From assembly GCF_025822765.1 (NCBI RefSeq), contig NZ_JACKUK010000016.1:500486-564485 (forward strand): a stretch of DNA of 64,000 nt. The letters run 5' to 3'. Of this stretch, positions 38,069-47,517 are shown piece after piece (position 1 is the first letter of the stretch; each line of letters opens with the position of its first letter). The notes beneath the pieces were generated by a model that was not told where the DNA came from, did not search any database, and was given only the letters and a program-made list of their open reading frames with translations. A program made the position numbers and the translations under genes. Source of the stretch: Mycobacterium barrassiae (GTDB lineage Bacteria > Actinomycetota > Actinomycetes > Mycobacteriales > Mycobacteriaceae).

Positions 38069-39484
38069 TTAGTCCAGATCGTCGTGCGCCATCAACCTTC
38101 GGGCCGCCTCGATGATCGACCCGGACAGCGACGGATACACCGACAGCGTCTGCGCCAGGTCGGTGACCGAGAGATTGTTCTGCACCGCCAGGGCGATCGG
38201 CAGGATCAGTTCCGAGGCGATCGGGGCGACCACGACACCGCCGATGACGACGCCGGTCGCCGGGCGGCAGAAGATCTTCACGAAACCCAGGCGAAGCAGC
38301 GACATCTTGGCCCTGGCGTTCGTGTTCAGCGGCAGCATGAGCGTCCGCGCCGGGACGTCACCACGGTCGATGGCCGTCTGCGGCACCCCGACCGCGGCGA
38401 TCTCCGGCCTGGTGAACACGGCCGCGGAGACAGTGCGCAGCCGGATCGGCGACACTCCCTCGCCGAGCGCGTGGTACATCGCGATGCGCCCCTGCATGGC
38501 GGCGACCGAGGCCAGCGGCAGCAGACCCGTGCAGTCGCCGGCCGCATAGATCCCCGCCGCCGATGTCCGCGAGACCCGGTCGACCTTCAGATAGTCGCCC
38601 GGGCCGAGCTCGATGCCGACCTTCTCCAGTCCCAGCCCCGACGTGTTGGGCACCGAACCCACGGTCATCAGCGCGTGGCTGCCCTCGACGGTTCTGCCGT
38701 CGGCCATCGTCACCAGCACGCCGTCCTCGGTCCGTGTGACCGAGTCGGCGCGGGCGTTCTTGACCAGTTTCACGCCGCGGGCTGCGAAGGCCTCCTCGAG
38801 AACGGCGGCCGCGTCGGAGTCCTCGTGCGGCAGGATCTGGTCGCGGCTGGCGACCACGGTGACGGGGACGCCGAGCTCGGTGTAGGCGTTGCAGAACTCG
38901 GCTCCGGTGACGCCGGACCCGACGATGATCAGGTGCCGGGGCAGTTCAGTGAGGTCGTAGAGCTGGCGCCAGTTCAGGATCCGTTCGCCGTCGGGCTTGG
39001 CCTTCGGCAGCACGCGAGGGCTGGCTCCGGTGGCGATCAGCACGACGTCGGCCTTGAGGATGCCGACACGGCCGGCGGGGGTGGTGACCCTGACCCGGTG
39101 ATGGGCCATGCCGGCGATGTCGTCGACCAGCTCCCCGCGTCCCTGCACCACCGTGACGCCCTCGCGCAGCAGCTGATGGCCGATGTCCGCGGACTGGGAC
39201 TTCGCCAGCGTCTTGACGCGGTTGTGGATCTGATCCAGCGAGATCTTGGCGTCTTCGATGGCGATGTCGAACCCGAGACCCGACGCGCGGCGCAGTTCGG
39301 TGCGAACGCCGGTCGAGGCGATGAACGTCTTGGACGGGACACAGTCCCACAGCACGCATGCGCCCCCGATTCCGTCGGAGTCGACCACGGTGACCTCGGC
39401 AACCTCGGGTCCGCGGGCCGCGGCCACCAGCGCCGCTTCGTACCCGGCCGGGCCGCCGCCGATGATCACGATGCGCGTTGCCAC
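38069..39484 (-). CDS. lpdA: flavoprotein disulfide reductase-family NAD(P)H quinone reductase LpdA
   Basis: Pyridine nucleotide-disulfide oxidoreductase of 471 aa. The FAD motif IVIIGGGPAGYEAAL is at the N-terminus, and the NAD(P) fold LIIVGSGVTGAEFCNAYTE lies near 175-195. The redox site reads GGACVLWDCVPSKT near residues 40-53 with two cysteines five apart, the spacing seen in dihydrolipoamide dehydrogenase; from memory the M. tuberculosis protein has only the second Cys. The C-terminal His-x-x-x-x-Glu pair of true Lpd is not evident, and the chain ends about 20 residues short of the tubercle protein. Start GTG 39484. Confidence 0.92.
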   Translation of the reverse strand: MATRIVIIGGGPAGYEAALVAAARGPEVAEVTVVDSDGIGGACVLWDCVPSKTFIASTGVRTELRRASGLGFDIAIEDAKISLDQIHNRVKTLAKSQSADIGHQLLREGVTVVQGRGELVDDIAGMAHHRVRVTTPAGRVGILKADVVLIATGASPRVLPKAKPDGERILNWRQLYDLTELPRHLIIVGSGVTGAEFCNAYTELGVPVTVVASRDQILPHEDSDAAAVLEEAFAARGVKLVKNARADSVTRTEDGVLVTMADGRTVEGSHALMTVGSVPNTSGLGLEKVGIELGPGDYLKVDRVSRTSAAGIYAAGDCTGLLPLASVAAMQGRIAMYHALGEGVSPIRLRTVSAAVFTRPEIAAVGVPQTAIDRGDVPARTLMLPLNTNARAKMSLLRLGFVKIFCRPATGVVIGGVVVAPIASELILPIALAVQNNLSVTDLAQTLSVYPSLSGSIIEAARRLMAHDDLD

Positions 39485-39563
39485 GGCCACAACGCTAGTC
39501 AAGCGGTTCGCTGAACGCGCAGCCTGTCGGCCAAGCCGGTGAAGGAGGCTTTAAAGTTTCCTG

Positions 39564-40040
39564 GTGCCGCTCTACGCCGCCTACGGATCCAACATGCATC
39601 CCGAGCAGATGCTGGAGCGGGCGCCCCATTCGCCGATGGCCGGAACGGGCTGGCTGCACGGCTGGCGGCTGACGTTCGGCGGCGAGGACATCGGCTGGGA
39701 AGGCGCGCTCGCCACGGTCGTCGAGGATCCGGCGTCCAGCGTGTTCGTCGTGCTCTACGACATGACCAAAGAGGACGAGGCGAACCTCGACCGCTGGGAG
39801 GGTTCGGAGCTCGGCATCCACAAGAAGATCCGATGCCGCGTGCATCGCACCTCTTCGGATACCAGCTTCGAACCGGTGCTGGCGTGGCTGTACGTCGTCG
39901 ACGCCTGGGAGGGCGGCCTGCCGTCGGCCCGCTATATCGGCGTCATGGCCGATGCCGCCGAGATCGCAGGCGCACCACCGGAATACGTGCACAATCTGCG
40001 CACCCGCCCGGCCCGCAACATCGGCCCGGGAACTAGCTGA
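39564..40040 (+). CDS. gamma-glutamylcyclotransferase-like protein (Rv3304-like)
   Basis: 158-aa GGCT/AIG2-like fold protein. The signature YAAYGSNMHPEQM is at residues 4-16, and an acidic residue is in position to be the catalytic Glu (WEGALATVVEDP). Members cyclise gamma-glutamyl peptides to 5-oxoproline, but mycobacteria lack glutathione, so the natural substrate is uncertain. GTG start at 39564. Its 3' end overlaps the convergent FAD-oxidoreductase gene by eight bases. Confidence 0.85.
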   Translation: MPLYAAYGSNMHPEQMLERAPHSPMAGTGWLHGWRLTFGGEDIGWEGALATVVEDPASSVFVVLYDMTKEDEANLDRWEGSELGIHKKIRCRVHRTSSDTSFEPVLAWLYVVDAWEGGLPSARYIGVMADAAEIAGAPPEYVHNLRTRPARNIGPGTS

Positions 40041-41373
40041 GCGACGCAGCCCGCCGACGTGCGAACATGCGCTGCTCGACGATGCGCTCGAGCTCCCGAC
40101 GCACATCGCGGCGGATCGTCTGCCACAGCTGGGCGCGGTCGACACCGGGATCGCGCGCGGCGGCGGCCGCCCAGCGCAGCACTCGGCCGGGCGAGAAGAC
40201 CTGTTGCGGCGGAACGACTCGGCAGAAGGCGTCGGTGAGCTCCGTCATGCCGTCGGGCCTGGCCGCGAACCAGCGGTAGGCGGCGAACTCGATCGGCGAC
40301 ACCGCATCGTCGCGTCCCAGCAGGTTCGCCCACTGGTACATCGGCAGGCACTGGGCGTCGCGGTCGAGCTCCCAGGCCTGCAGCGCGCGGTCGAGTCTGG
40401 CCGGCTCGTCGAGGACCGGTGCGGCGGCCTCGCCGAGCAACCGCCCGAACCGCAGCGCGTCGCGAATGCCCTGCGCAGTGACCGGGTCCTTGAAATGCCC
40501 GGAGTCCCCCGCCAGCGCCCACCCCGGCCCATGTGAGTGGCGGAAGTAGGACGGATGGGAGTACGAGATCAGGATCTTGCTGACCCGCGTGCAGCCGCGG
40601 AGCCGTTTGGCGAACGGCTCAACGCGCGCGATCGTCGCTTCGTACGCCGCCTCGGAGTCGGCGCGGAACTCGTCGGCGCGACGCACCGGCGGCATCTGCA
40701 ATGCCACCAATTGCCCTCCGTCACACGGGAACACGGTGACGAGGTCGTCGTCGTCACGCCACTGCATGGCCAGGTTGCGCAGATCCTCGTGCGTGTCCTC
40801 GTGATAGGCGTAGGCCATCATGCGCTGGTTCGGCCAGTGGTGGTGAGTGCGCGCATCGACAAGGCGGGCGACAGTCGATTTGCGTCCGTCGGCTCCGATG
40901 ACGAGTTTCGCCTTGATCTCACCCGTCGAGCCGTCGCGCTCCCGGTAGCGCACCCCCGAAACCCGCCCCGAGGGATCGCGGAGCAGATCGGTGACTCGGA
41001 CACGCTCACGCACCTCGGCACCGGCCTCCCGCGCGGTCTCGACGAGGGCCATATCGAGGCCGGGTCGGCGGACGCAGCCGCCCGCGGCCAACCCCTCGTA
41101 CACGCTGGGGGCTCCGACGACCTCGACGCCGGGGGCGCCGAGACCTGCCTGGGTGTGCAACGGTGCGCCGAGGGCCATCACCCGGTCGCGGGCGCCGAGC
41201 CGCTCGAGCTCCGCCCAGTGGTGGGTGAAGAACAGGTGCGTCGACAGGGTGTCGGACGGGAAGCTGGCGCTGTCGAGTGCGACGACGCTGCGCCCTCTGC
41301 GGGCAAGCGCGATGGCTGCGGCCGTCCCGGCGCAGCGACTGCCGACGATCACTACCTCGGTCTGCTCAGGCAT
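40033..41373 (-). CDS. FAD-dependent oxidoreductase (geranylgeranyl reductase/monooxygenase type)
   Basis: 446-aa class A flavoprotein. GSRCAGTAAAIALARRG (about 10-26) binds the ADP moiety, GADGRKSTVARLV is the DG motif near 155, and GWALAGDSGHFKDPVTAQGIRDAL (given here as WALAGDSGHFKDPVTAQGI) the GD motif near 300. Such proteins hydroxylate aromatic compounds or reduce prenyl groups; substrate unknown. The ATG at 41373 is preferred to the longer reading to 41430. A divergent TetR gene lies 91 bases away and probably controls it. Confidence 0.88.
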   Translation of the reverse strand: MPEQTEVVIVGSRCAGTAAAIALARRGRSVVALDSASFPSDTLSTHLFFTHHWAELERLGARDRVMALGAPLHTQAGLGAPGVEVVGAPSVYEGLAAGGCVRRPGLDMALVETAREAGAEVRERVRVTDLLRDPSGRVSGVRYRERDGSTGEIKAKLVIGADGRKSTVARLVDARTHHHWPNQRMMAYAYHEDTHEDLRNLAMQWRDDDDLVTVFPCDGGQLVALQMPPVRRADEFRADSEAAYEATIARVEPFAKRLRGCTRVSKILISYSHPSYFRHSHGPGWALAGDSGHFKDPVTAQGIRDALRFGRLLGEAAAPVLDEPARLDRALQAWELDRDAQCLPMYQWANLLGRDDAVSPIEFAAYRWFAARPDGMTELTDAFCRVVPPQQVFSPGRVLRWAAAAARDPGVDRAQLWQTIRRDVRRELERIVEQRMFARRRAASLS

Positions 41374-41427
41374 GGCGTCAGGATGCCAGCTCAACCACAC
41401 TTTTATAAGTGCTTTCATTTTTTGAAT

Positions 41428-41446
41428 CAACTTGTAAATTGAGTTG
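41428..41446. promoter_or_regulatory. possible TetR operator in the divergent gap
   Basis: CAACT (41428-41432) and AGTTG (41442-41446) form an inverted repeat in an AT-rich 91-bp gap between the FAD-oxidoreductase and tetR genes. It overlaps the likely core promoter of tetR. Confidence 0.35.
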
Positions 41447-41464
41447 GTGGCCTATCCTTGCCGG

Positions 41465-42190
41465 ATGTCCGCCGGGCCACTCGAGACCGCACCGACGGCC
41501 GCCGCCGCCCGAACTGGTCGGCGGCGCGCACGCACGCGGACGGCCATCCTGGACGCCGCGGAAGTGGTCTTCGCGCGCGAAGGCTACGAGGGTGCGCGCA
41601 TCGAGGAGATCGCCGAGCGCGCCGATGTGTCCGTCGGCTCCATCTACAGCCACTTCGACGGCAAACGCGGGTTGTATCTGCAACTCGTCGATCGCGCACT
41701 CGGCCTGTTCACCGAGTACATGGAACGGAGTGCGGACCCGTCGCTGACCCCGTTACAGCGGGTGCTGGCCGGAGGCGACGCATATCTGCGCTTCCACCTC
41801 GACCATCCCGGCGCTTTTCACTTCCTGGCCTATCGCAGCCCCGGCGCTCAACAGCTGTCCGGTGATGACGAGACCGAGGCTCGCATCCGCGACCGGGTCG
41901 GTCTCCTGCTTCGCCGATTCGCCGAACAGATCGACAATGCGATCGCCGCCGGTGAGGCCCGACCGGTCGATTCACTGCGGCTCACCCACTATCTGTGGGG
42001 CGCGTGGAACGGCGTGATCGCCTTGCGCCAGCAGCCCGACGGATTGCGGATTTCTGATGAGGAGATCACCCGGACGTTGGAGCTCGCTCGTTGGCTGTTG
42101 CGCGAAGGGCTTGCCGCCAGTTCACTACGCGACGCCAATGGTGAAGTGGGCGAGCGGGTTCCGCTGCCCCGAATCTCGGACGCCCACTAG
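41465..42190 (+). CDS. TetR-family regulator
   Basis: 241-aa TetR regulator with helix-turn-helix IEEIAERADVSVGSIYSHFDGK at about residues 42-62 preceded by RRRARTRTAILDAAEVVFAREGYEG. The ligand domain has no assigned type. ATG 41465 is preferred to an in-frame ATG at 41444, which lies inside the putative operator. Divergent from the FAD-oxidoreductase gene and likely its repressor. The 3' end overlaps the DUF559/AbiEi-like gene by four bases. Confidence 0.9.
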   Translation: MSAGPLETAPTAAAARTGRRRARTRTAILDAAEVVFAREGYEGARIEEIAERADVSVGSIYSHFDGKRGLYLQLVDRALGLFTEYMERSADPSLTPLQRVLAGGDAYLRFHLDHPGAFHFLAYRSPGAQQLSGDDETEARIRDRVGLLLRRFAEQIDNAIAAGEARPVDSLRLTHYLWGAWNGVIALRQQPDGLRISDEEITRTLELARWLLREGLAASSLRDANGEVGERVPLPRISDAH

Positions 42191-43017
42191 GCGCGCGAGA
42201 GTCGGCTTAGCTTCCACAGCGGGAACCCACGATCGGCCACTTCTGCACGCATCAGGTACGCGACCACTTTCGGGTTTGCCCAAAAGTCGGTGGCACTGAT
42301 CATCTTCCACCCCTTCTTCACGACGAACTCCGGTGTAGCGGTGCCGAACTCAATAGCGACCTTCGGCGCCTTGTAGCCCATCGCGATGAGCGCGACGTCC
42401 TTTCCGTCTGTGACAGTGAACTGCGTCGTCGGGGCGGGGAGGCCGGCATCGATGAGTGCCAGTCGAACCATGGTCTGGTACTCCGACTGCGCGCCGCCAT
42501 CCATCAGGCGCAGGGATTCGACTGCGCGCCACCAATGCCGTGCCCGCGCATAGCGATCGACCAATGACTGCACCGCGCATGCCGTGATACCGGTCGCCGC
42601 GGCGAGGGCGTCGAGGCTGGCGACGGCAATGTCACGAGGGCGATGCCTGGCGAGATCGAAGGCTGTGCGCGCCGGCGTGGTGACGGGCACGCCGGCTATC
42701 TCGTCGATTTCATCGGCTTCGATGTGCTCGTTTCTGGTGAGGATTCCCGGAGGTGGGCGACCGCTACGGTAGACCAGCTCGATGGCGGTGGCCTCGTTCA
42801 CCGGCCGGGCGCCGTGCATGGCGGCCGCCGCGGTACCCGCGACCACCGCGCGGCGACGTGACCACAGCCAAGCGCCGACGGCGCGAAGCGTCAGCGACGG
42901 AATGGCGTCCGTGGCGACGTACACGTCGGGGAACAAGGCTCGGTAACGCGAGCGCAATCGCCCCCGCGTGAGGACTCCGTTCGCCACGGCTTCACTACCG
43001 ATGAAGACGTCATCCAT
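42187..43017 (-). CDS. AbiEi/DUF559-like protein with degenerate nuclease domain
   Basis: 276-aa protein of a mycobacterial paralogue family. The N-terminus (about 1-110) has a winged-helix-like AbiEi pattern (GVLTRGRLRSRYRALFPDVYVATDAI; VAGTAAAAMHGARPV). The C-terminal part (about 175-270) matches the Vsr-like DUF559 nuclease fold, but the usual acidic and Gln-x-Trp residues after the central strand read VAIEFGTATPEFVVKK, so catalysis is probably lost. Functions proposed for the family include abortive infection antitoxins; none is proven for this gene. A long palindrome lies upstream. Confidence 0.75.
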   Translation of the reverse strand: MDDVFIGSEAVANGVLTRGRLRSRYRALFPDVYVATDAIPSLTLRAVGAWLWSRRRAVVAGTAAAAMHGARPVNEATAIELVYRSGRPPPGILTRNEHIEADEIDEIAGVPVTTPARTAFDLARHRPRDIAVASLDALAAATGITACAVQSLVDRYARARHWWRAVESLRLMDGGAQSEYQTMVRLALIDAGLPAPTTQFTVTDGKDVALIAMGYKAPKVAIEFGTATPEFVVKKGWKMISATDFWANPKVVAYLMRAEVADRGFPLWKLSRLSRA

Positions 43018-43051
43018 GCCGTGATGCTGACCGGACGGACCGACATCTTTG

Positions 43052-43127
43052 AGCCCTATGACCGAGATTGAACAGAGGGTTGTGGATGCGCGACAACGAC
43101 CATGGGTTCAATCTCGGCCATAGGGCT
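43052..43127. terminator. 22-bp palindrome downstream of amiA1
   Basis: Left arm 43052-43073 (begins AGCCCTATGACC) and right arm 43106-43127 (ends GGCCATAGGGCT) match at 21 of 22 positions; the 32-base loop contains an inner GTTGT/ACAAC stem. It follows amiA1 (minus, ends 43161) and precedes the AbiEi-like gene start (43017). Confidence 0.75.
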
Positions 43128-43160
43128 GCGATCGCAACTTTCGTCGGGCGCCGGCGTCCC

Positions 43161-44330
43161 CTAGAACTGGGCGGCCTGGTCGATGATGTTCACCAGGAAC
43201 CGGACGCCCACTGCAAGCGCCCGTTCGTCGATGTCGAACGTCGGCTGGTGCAGGTCCAACTGAGGTCCGCGCCCAGTCCACACTCCAAGCCGCGCCATCG
43301 CTCCCGGCACATCCTCGAGGTACCAGGAAAAGTCCTCGCCGCCGCCGGACTGGCGGGTGTCGCACAGCACCTCAGGACCGATTGCCTCGATCGCATGGGT
43401 GACGATGCGCGTGGATATCTCCTCGTTGACCACTGGCGGCACCCCGCGTCGGTACTGCAGGCTGTGCTCGATGTTCAGCGGGGACAGCAGCGATGTAATC
43501 GCTTCGCGGACAATGGATTCGAGAGTCTCCCAGGTCTCGCGGCTCGCGGTGCGGATGGTTCCCGCCAGGGTTCCGGTCTGCGGGATGGCGTTGGCCGCGG
43601 TGCCCGAATTGACCGCACCCCACACCATCACCGTGCTGTTGCGCGGATCGATCCGGCGGGACAGGATCCCGGGCACGCCGGTGATCAACGTGCCGATGCC
43701 GTAGACCAGGTCTCCGGTCAGGTGCGGACGCGAGGTGTGCCCACCCGGCGAATGCAGTGTCACCTCGAGCTGATCGGCCGCCGAGGTGATCGGGCCGGGG
43801 CGGACCGCGATCTTGCCCACCGCCAGCCGCGGGTCGCAGTGCAGCGCGAAGATGCGCGACACCCCCGTCAGCGCGCCCGCCGCGATGGCGTCGATCGCGC
43901 CACCCGGCATCAACTCCTCGGCGGCCTGGAAGATCAGGCGCACGCCGACCGGCAGTTCCGGGACGGACGCCAACGTCAGGGCGGTGCCCAACAGGATCGA
44001 GGTGTGCGCGTCGTGACCACAGGCGTGCGCGACGTTGGGCACCACCGAGGCATACGGCGCGCCGGTGCGTTCGGCCATCGGCAGCGCATCCATATCGGCG
44101 CGCAGCGCGATCTTCGGCCCGTGTTCCGGGCCGACATCACACGTCAGTCCGGTACCGCCCGGCAGCACCTTGGGGTTGAGGCCCGCATCGGCCAGATGCG
44201 AGGCGACGAACTGTGTGGTGGCGAACTCCTGACGGCCCAGCTCGGGGTGGGTATGCAGGTGGCGCCGCCACGCGACCAGATCGGGATAGTGGGCATCCAG
44301 CCACAATTCGGTGGCGTCGTGCAGCGTCAT
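43161..44330 (-). CDS. amiA1: M20 amidohydrolase AmiA1
   Basis: 389-aa metal-dependent amidase/carboxypeptidase of the M20D (hippuricase/IAA-amino acid hydrolase) group. Metal ligands: HACGHDAHTS (about 106-115), the EE pair in IFQAAEELMPGGA (about 138-150), and a late GGGEDFSWY His-region. It hydrolyses N-acyl amino acids or similar amides; substrate not known. Its ATG overlaps the amiB1 stop, so the pair is an operon as in Rv3306c-Rv3305c. Confidence 0.93.
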   Translation of the reverse strand: MTLHDATELWLDAHYPDLVAWRRHLHTHPELGRQEFATTQFVASHLADAGLNPKVLPGGTGLTCDVGPEHGPKIALRADMDALPMAERTGAPYASVVPNVAHACGHDAHTSILLGTALTLASVPELPVGVRLIFQAAEELMPGGAIDAIAAGALTGVSRIFALHCDPRLAVGKIAVRPGPITSAADQLEVTLHSPGGHTSRPHLTGDLVYGIGTLITGVPGILSRRIDPRNSTVMVWGAVNSGTAANAIPQTGTLAGTIRTASRETWETLESIVREAITSLLSPLNIEHSLQYRRGVPPVVNEEISTRIVTHAIEAIGPEVLCDTRQSGGGEDFSWYLEDVPGAMARLGVWTGRGPQLDLHQPTFDIDERALAVGVRFLVNIIDQAAQF

Positions 44331-45508
44331 GACGCCCGCCTCGCCTTCAGCTCCAGCACCCGGTCGCGTTCGGCCGGTGTCTCGGCCAGCTTGACCACCG
44401 TACGAGCGAGCATGATCGCACCCTCGACCACGGCCTTGTCCGCGCCCGGCTTGGCGGCAGCCTCGGCGAACGCCGGCTGATGCACCGACGCGTCACCTGC
44501 GTCGATCCCCACGATCGGATGGATACCGGGCATGAACTGGGTGACGTTGCCCATGTCGGTGCTGCCCAGCGGAAATGCCGCTTCGACTTCGGCGGGAACG
44601 GGTGACCGGCCGACGCGCGTCATCTCGTCGCGGAACGCCTCGGCCAGCCAGGAGTCGGGCGTGAGCTCGTCGTACGGCGGCTCGGTCTCGGAGACCGCGT
44701 AGTCGCAACCGGAGGCCACCGCCCCCGCGAGGAAGCAGTCCGACATGCGCTTCTCGAGGTCGCGCAGGGAGGCCTTGTCGTTGGCCCTCATCGTGTAATG
44801 CATCTCGGCGCGGCCAGGAATGATGTTGGTCGCCTGGCCGCCGTCGGTCACGATGCCGTGCATCATCTGGCCGGGCGCCAACTGCTGGCGCAGCAGTCCG
44901 ATCGCGACCTGCGCGACGGTGATCGCGTCGACCGCATTGAGACCGAGGTGCGGCGCCACGGCAGCGTGTGATTCCTTACCTCGATACTCGACCGCGACCT
45001 GCGACAGGGCCAGCGACCGGGCAGCGGCGATGTCCAGCGGGCCGGGATGAAGCATCACGGTGGCCGCGATGTCGTCGAACGCTCCAGCTTTGAGCAGCAA
45101 CACCTTTCCGCCGCCGGCCTCCTCGGCGGGGGTTCCGAGCAGCGACACCGTCAGACCCAGCTCGTCCGCCACCTCGGCCAGCGCCAGCGCGGTGCCGACC
45201 GCCGATGCAGCGATGACGTTGTGCCCGCAGGCATGTCCGATCCCGGGCAGCGCGTCGTACTCGGCGCAGATCCCGATGACGAGCGGGCCGCTGCCGTAGT
45301 CGGCCCGGAAGGCCGTGTCCAGGCCGCCGGGCGCCTTGGTGATCTCGAAACCGCGCTCGGCGACGAGCGCCTGAGTCTTGGCGCAACTGCGGTGTTCGGC
45401 GAACGCGAGTTCGGGTTCGGCGTGAATCGAGTGCGACAGCTCGACCAGATCACCACGACGTCGGTTGACGGCGTCCTCGACGCAACTCGACGCGGTGACG
45501 GTGGGCAT
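44327..45508 (-). CDS. amiB1: M20 amidohydrolase AmiB1
   Basis: 393-aa paralogue of AmiA1 in the M20 peptidase family. Visible metal sites are [11 protein letters not shown] near residues 89-99, [12 protein letters not shown] near 125-136 and MLHPGPLD near 150. Members are close to p-aminobenzoyl-glutamate hydrolase and peptidase T-like amidases. First gene of the amiB1-amiA1 operon, divergent from deoD with a 63-bp gap. Confidence 0.93.
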   Translation of the reverse strand: MPTVTASSCVEDAVNRRRGDLVELSHSIHAEPELAFAEHRSCAKTQALVAERGFEITKAPGGLDTAFRADYGSGPLVIGICAEYDALPGIGHACGHNVIAASAVGTALALAEVADELGLTVSLLGTPAEEAGGGKVLLLKAGAFDDIAATVMLHPGPLDIAAARSLALSQVAVEYRGKESHAAVAPHLGLNAVDAITVAQVAIGLLRQQLAPGQMMHGIVTDGGQATNIIPGRAEMHYTMRANDKASLRDLEKRMSDCFLAGAVASGCDYAVSETEPPYDELTPDSWLAEAFRDEMTRVGRSPVPAEVEAAFPLGSTDMGNVTQFMPGIHPIVGIDAGDASVHQPAFAEAAAKPGADKAVVEGAIMLARTVVKLAETPAERDRVLELKARRAS

Positions 45509-45571
45509 CCTCGAAGTATCTCACTGCATCAGGACGACGGTCGGTGCCAGTTGCTGGCTAAGCTTCGCACC

Positions 45572-46366
45572 GTGACGACGCCGGATGCGGAAGCCGCGAG
45601 ATCGGCGGCGGAGATCCGTCAGCGGACCGGTGTGGACGAATACGACGTCGCAGTGATCCTGGGCTCAGGCTGGGCCCCCGCCGCCGACGAACTCGGTGAC
45701 CCGGTGGCGGTGGTACCCATTTCGGAGCTGGCCGGCTTCACGCCACCGGCCGCGGAAGGACATCGCGGCCAGCTGCTGTCGGTGCACCACGGTGACCGGC
45801 GGGTCCTGGTGTTCGTGGGCAGGATCCACGCTTACGAGGGCCACGACCTGCGCCACGTCGTGCACCCGGTGCGGGCGGCGTGCGCCGCCGGTGTGCGCAC
45901 GGTCGTGCTGACCAACGCCGCGGGCAGCCTTCGCGAGGACTTCGCCGTCGGCCAGCCAGTGCTGATCAGCGACCACCTGAACCTGACAGGCCGGTCGCCG
46001 CTGATCGGCGCCCAATTCGTGGACATGGTCGACGCTTACTCTCCGCGGCTGCGGGCCGTCGCTCGCGAGATCGATCCATCGCTTACCGAGGGCGTGTACG
46101 CCGGACTGAACGGACCGCAGTACGAGACGCCGGCCGAGATTCGGATGCTGCGCACGCTGGGCGCGGATCTCGTGGGCATGTCGACCGTGCCCGAGACCAT
46201 CGCCGCGCGTGCCGCGGGGGCGCAGGTGCTGGCGATGTCGCTGGTGACCAACCTCGCCGCGGGGATCACAGGGCAGCCGTTGAGCCACGACGAGGTGTTG
46301 GAGGCGGGGCGTCAGTCCGCGACGCAGATGGGTTCCCTGCTCGCCGGGGTGATCTCCCGGCTCTGA
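45572..46366 (+). CDS. deoD: purine nucleoside phosphorylase DeoD (PNP)
   Basis: Trimeric-type PNP of 264 aa that cleaves inosine and guanosine with phosphate to base and ribose-1-phosphate. Phosphate site [14 protein letters not shown] near 24-37 (Ser), HRGQLL His, and the base pocket with [15 protein letters not shown] (Glu/Tyr) and [10 protein letters not shown] (Asn). GTG start at 45572 gives the family N-terminus; the frame continues upstream to 45047 only as the amiB1 shadow. The last 55 bases overlap the convergent AbrB-type gene. Confidence 0.94.
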   Translation: MTTPDAEAARSAAEIRQRTGVDEYDVAVILGSGWAPAADELGDPVAVVPISELAGFTPPAAEGHRGQLLSVHHGDRRVLVFVGRIHAYEGHDLRHVVHPVRAACAAGVRTVVLTNAAGSLREDFAVGQPVLISDHLNLTGRSPLIGAQFVDMVDAYSPRLRAVAREIDPSLTEGVYAGLNGPQYETPAEIRMLRTLGADLVGMSTVPETIAARAAGAQVLAMSLVTNLAAGITGQPLSHDEVLEAGRQSATQMGSLLAGVISRL

Positions 46367-47430
46367 GGAGCAAGCCGTCTGCTCAGCCACACCATGCTGT
46401 GGGCCAGCAGCGGAGCGGCGAACAGCATCAGCAGAATCCGCACCACCTGCGCGGCGATGATGAAGGTGACGTCGGACCCCGTCTCGACAGCGGTGGCCAG
46501 CACGGCGTAGACGCCGCCGGGACTGGTCGCCAGGTAGCCATCCAGCAGGCTCACCCCCGCGACGCGCGAAAGCAGGACGCCCAAGCCGGCGGTCGCGATG
46601 CTGAGCACGACGATGAGGCCGATGGCCGTCGGCAGCATGCGTCCCACGGCGCGCAACGAATCGCGGGTGAACGCCAGCCCGGCCTGCCAGCCGATCACCG
46701 CGTAACCCACCTGCACCAGCACCACCGGCACCGACAAGCCGAACGACAGGCCGGTCACCTCGAGAACGACCGTCAGCGCCAGCGGTCCCAGCAGACCAGC
46801 ACCGGGCAGCCGGATCCACCGTCCGACGGTGGCGCCGACGACCACGAGTGCGATGAGCATGCCGATGCTCAGATACCAAGGGGCGCTTTCGGATTGCGGC
46901 ATCGTCGCACTCGGATGCGACCTGTCGGCATGGTAGATCAGCGTCACCAGCACTGGCATCGAGGCCGTCACCAGCGCGACGCGCAGATACTGCACCACCG
47001 ATACGACGCGGTCGTCGCCGCCGAGCTCACGGGCGATCGCCACCAACCCGGAGGCCCCGCCTGCCACCAATGCCAGCGAGCCCGTCAACGGGGTGATGTC
47101 CCGGTGCATCGCGAGCACCGCTCCGCACACGACGCTCAGCGCCAGTGTGGCGACCGCGACGATGAGGACGATCGGCCAGTGCGGGGCGAGCGCATCGAGC
47201 GCGTTTTCCTGAACCATCGTGCCGATGTAGACACCGAGGACACCTTGCGCGGCGACGCCGGCCGGCCGGGGTATCCGACTGGGTGCCAGCGCCAAGAGGG
47301 CGAGCACGATGCCCACGGCCAGCGCGGCGAACAGTGCGGCCGACGGGACACCGAGAAGATCGAGGGGATAGGTGACGCCGATTGTCACCGCGACCAGCAG
47401 TGACCATCTGAGCAGCTGTCTTGTCACCAT
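46312..47430 (-). CDS. AbrB-family membrane protein
   Basis: 372-aa integral membrane protein with two AbrB-duplication units (Pfam AbrB transporter type, formerly ammonia monooxygenase-like), about ten helices in total. The [22 protein letters not shown] stretch near the C-terminus is characteristic, and GVYAVLA repeats the earlier GASGLVA loop. Suggested to be a transporter; substrate unknown. ATG 47430 is chosen over TTG 47439. Divergent marR gene 87 bases away suggests drug- or solute-responsive control. Overlaps deoD's 3' end by 55 bases. Confidence 0.85.
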   Translation of the reverse strand: MVTRQLLRWSLLVAVTIGVTYPLDLLGVPSAALFAALAVGIVLALLALAPSRIPRPAGVAAQGVLGVYIGTMVQENALDALAPHWPIVLIVAVATLALSVVCGAVLAMHRDITPLTGSLALVAGGASGLVAIARELGGDDRVVSVVQYLRVALVTASMPVLVTLIYHADRSHPSATMPQSESAPWYLSIGMLIALVVVGATVGRWIRLPGAGLLGPLALTVVLEVTGLSFGLSVPVVLVQVGYAVIGWQAGLAFTRDSLRAVGRMLPTAIGLIVVLSIATAGLGVLLSRVAGVSLLDGYLATSPGGVYAVLATAVETGSDVTFIIAAQVVRILLMLFAAPLLAHSMVWLSRRLAPQSREITPASREPICVAD

Positions 47431-47500
47431 TGATTCCAAGTATTCCCTTACTAACTTTCATATGCAACCCGCTGTTATGTTCGTGACACACAGAAATTGC

Positions 47501-47514
47501 CAAGGTATAACTTG
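47501..47514. promoter_or_regulatory. possible MarR operator
   Basis: Near-palindrome CAAGGTATAACTTG four bases before the marR ATG, in the divergent gap with the AbrB transporter. Its size fits MarR dimer sites (inference). Confidence 0.4.
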
Positions 47515-47517
47515 TAT

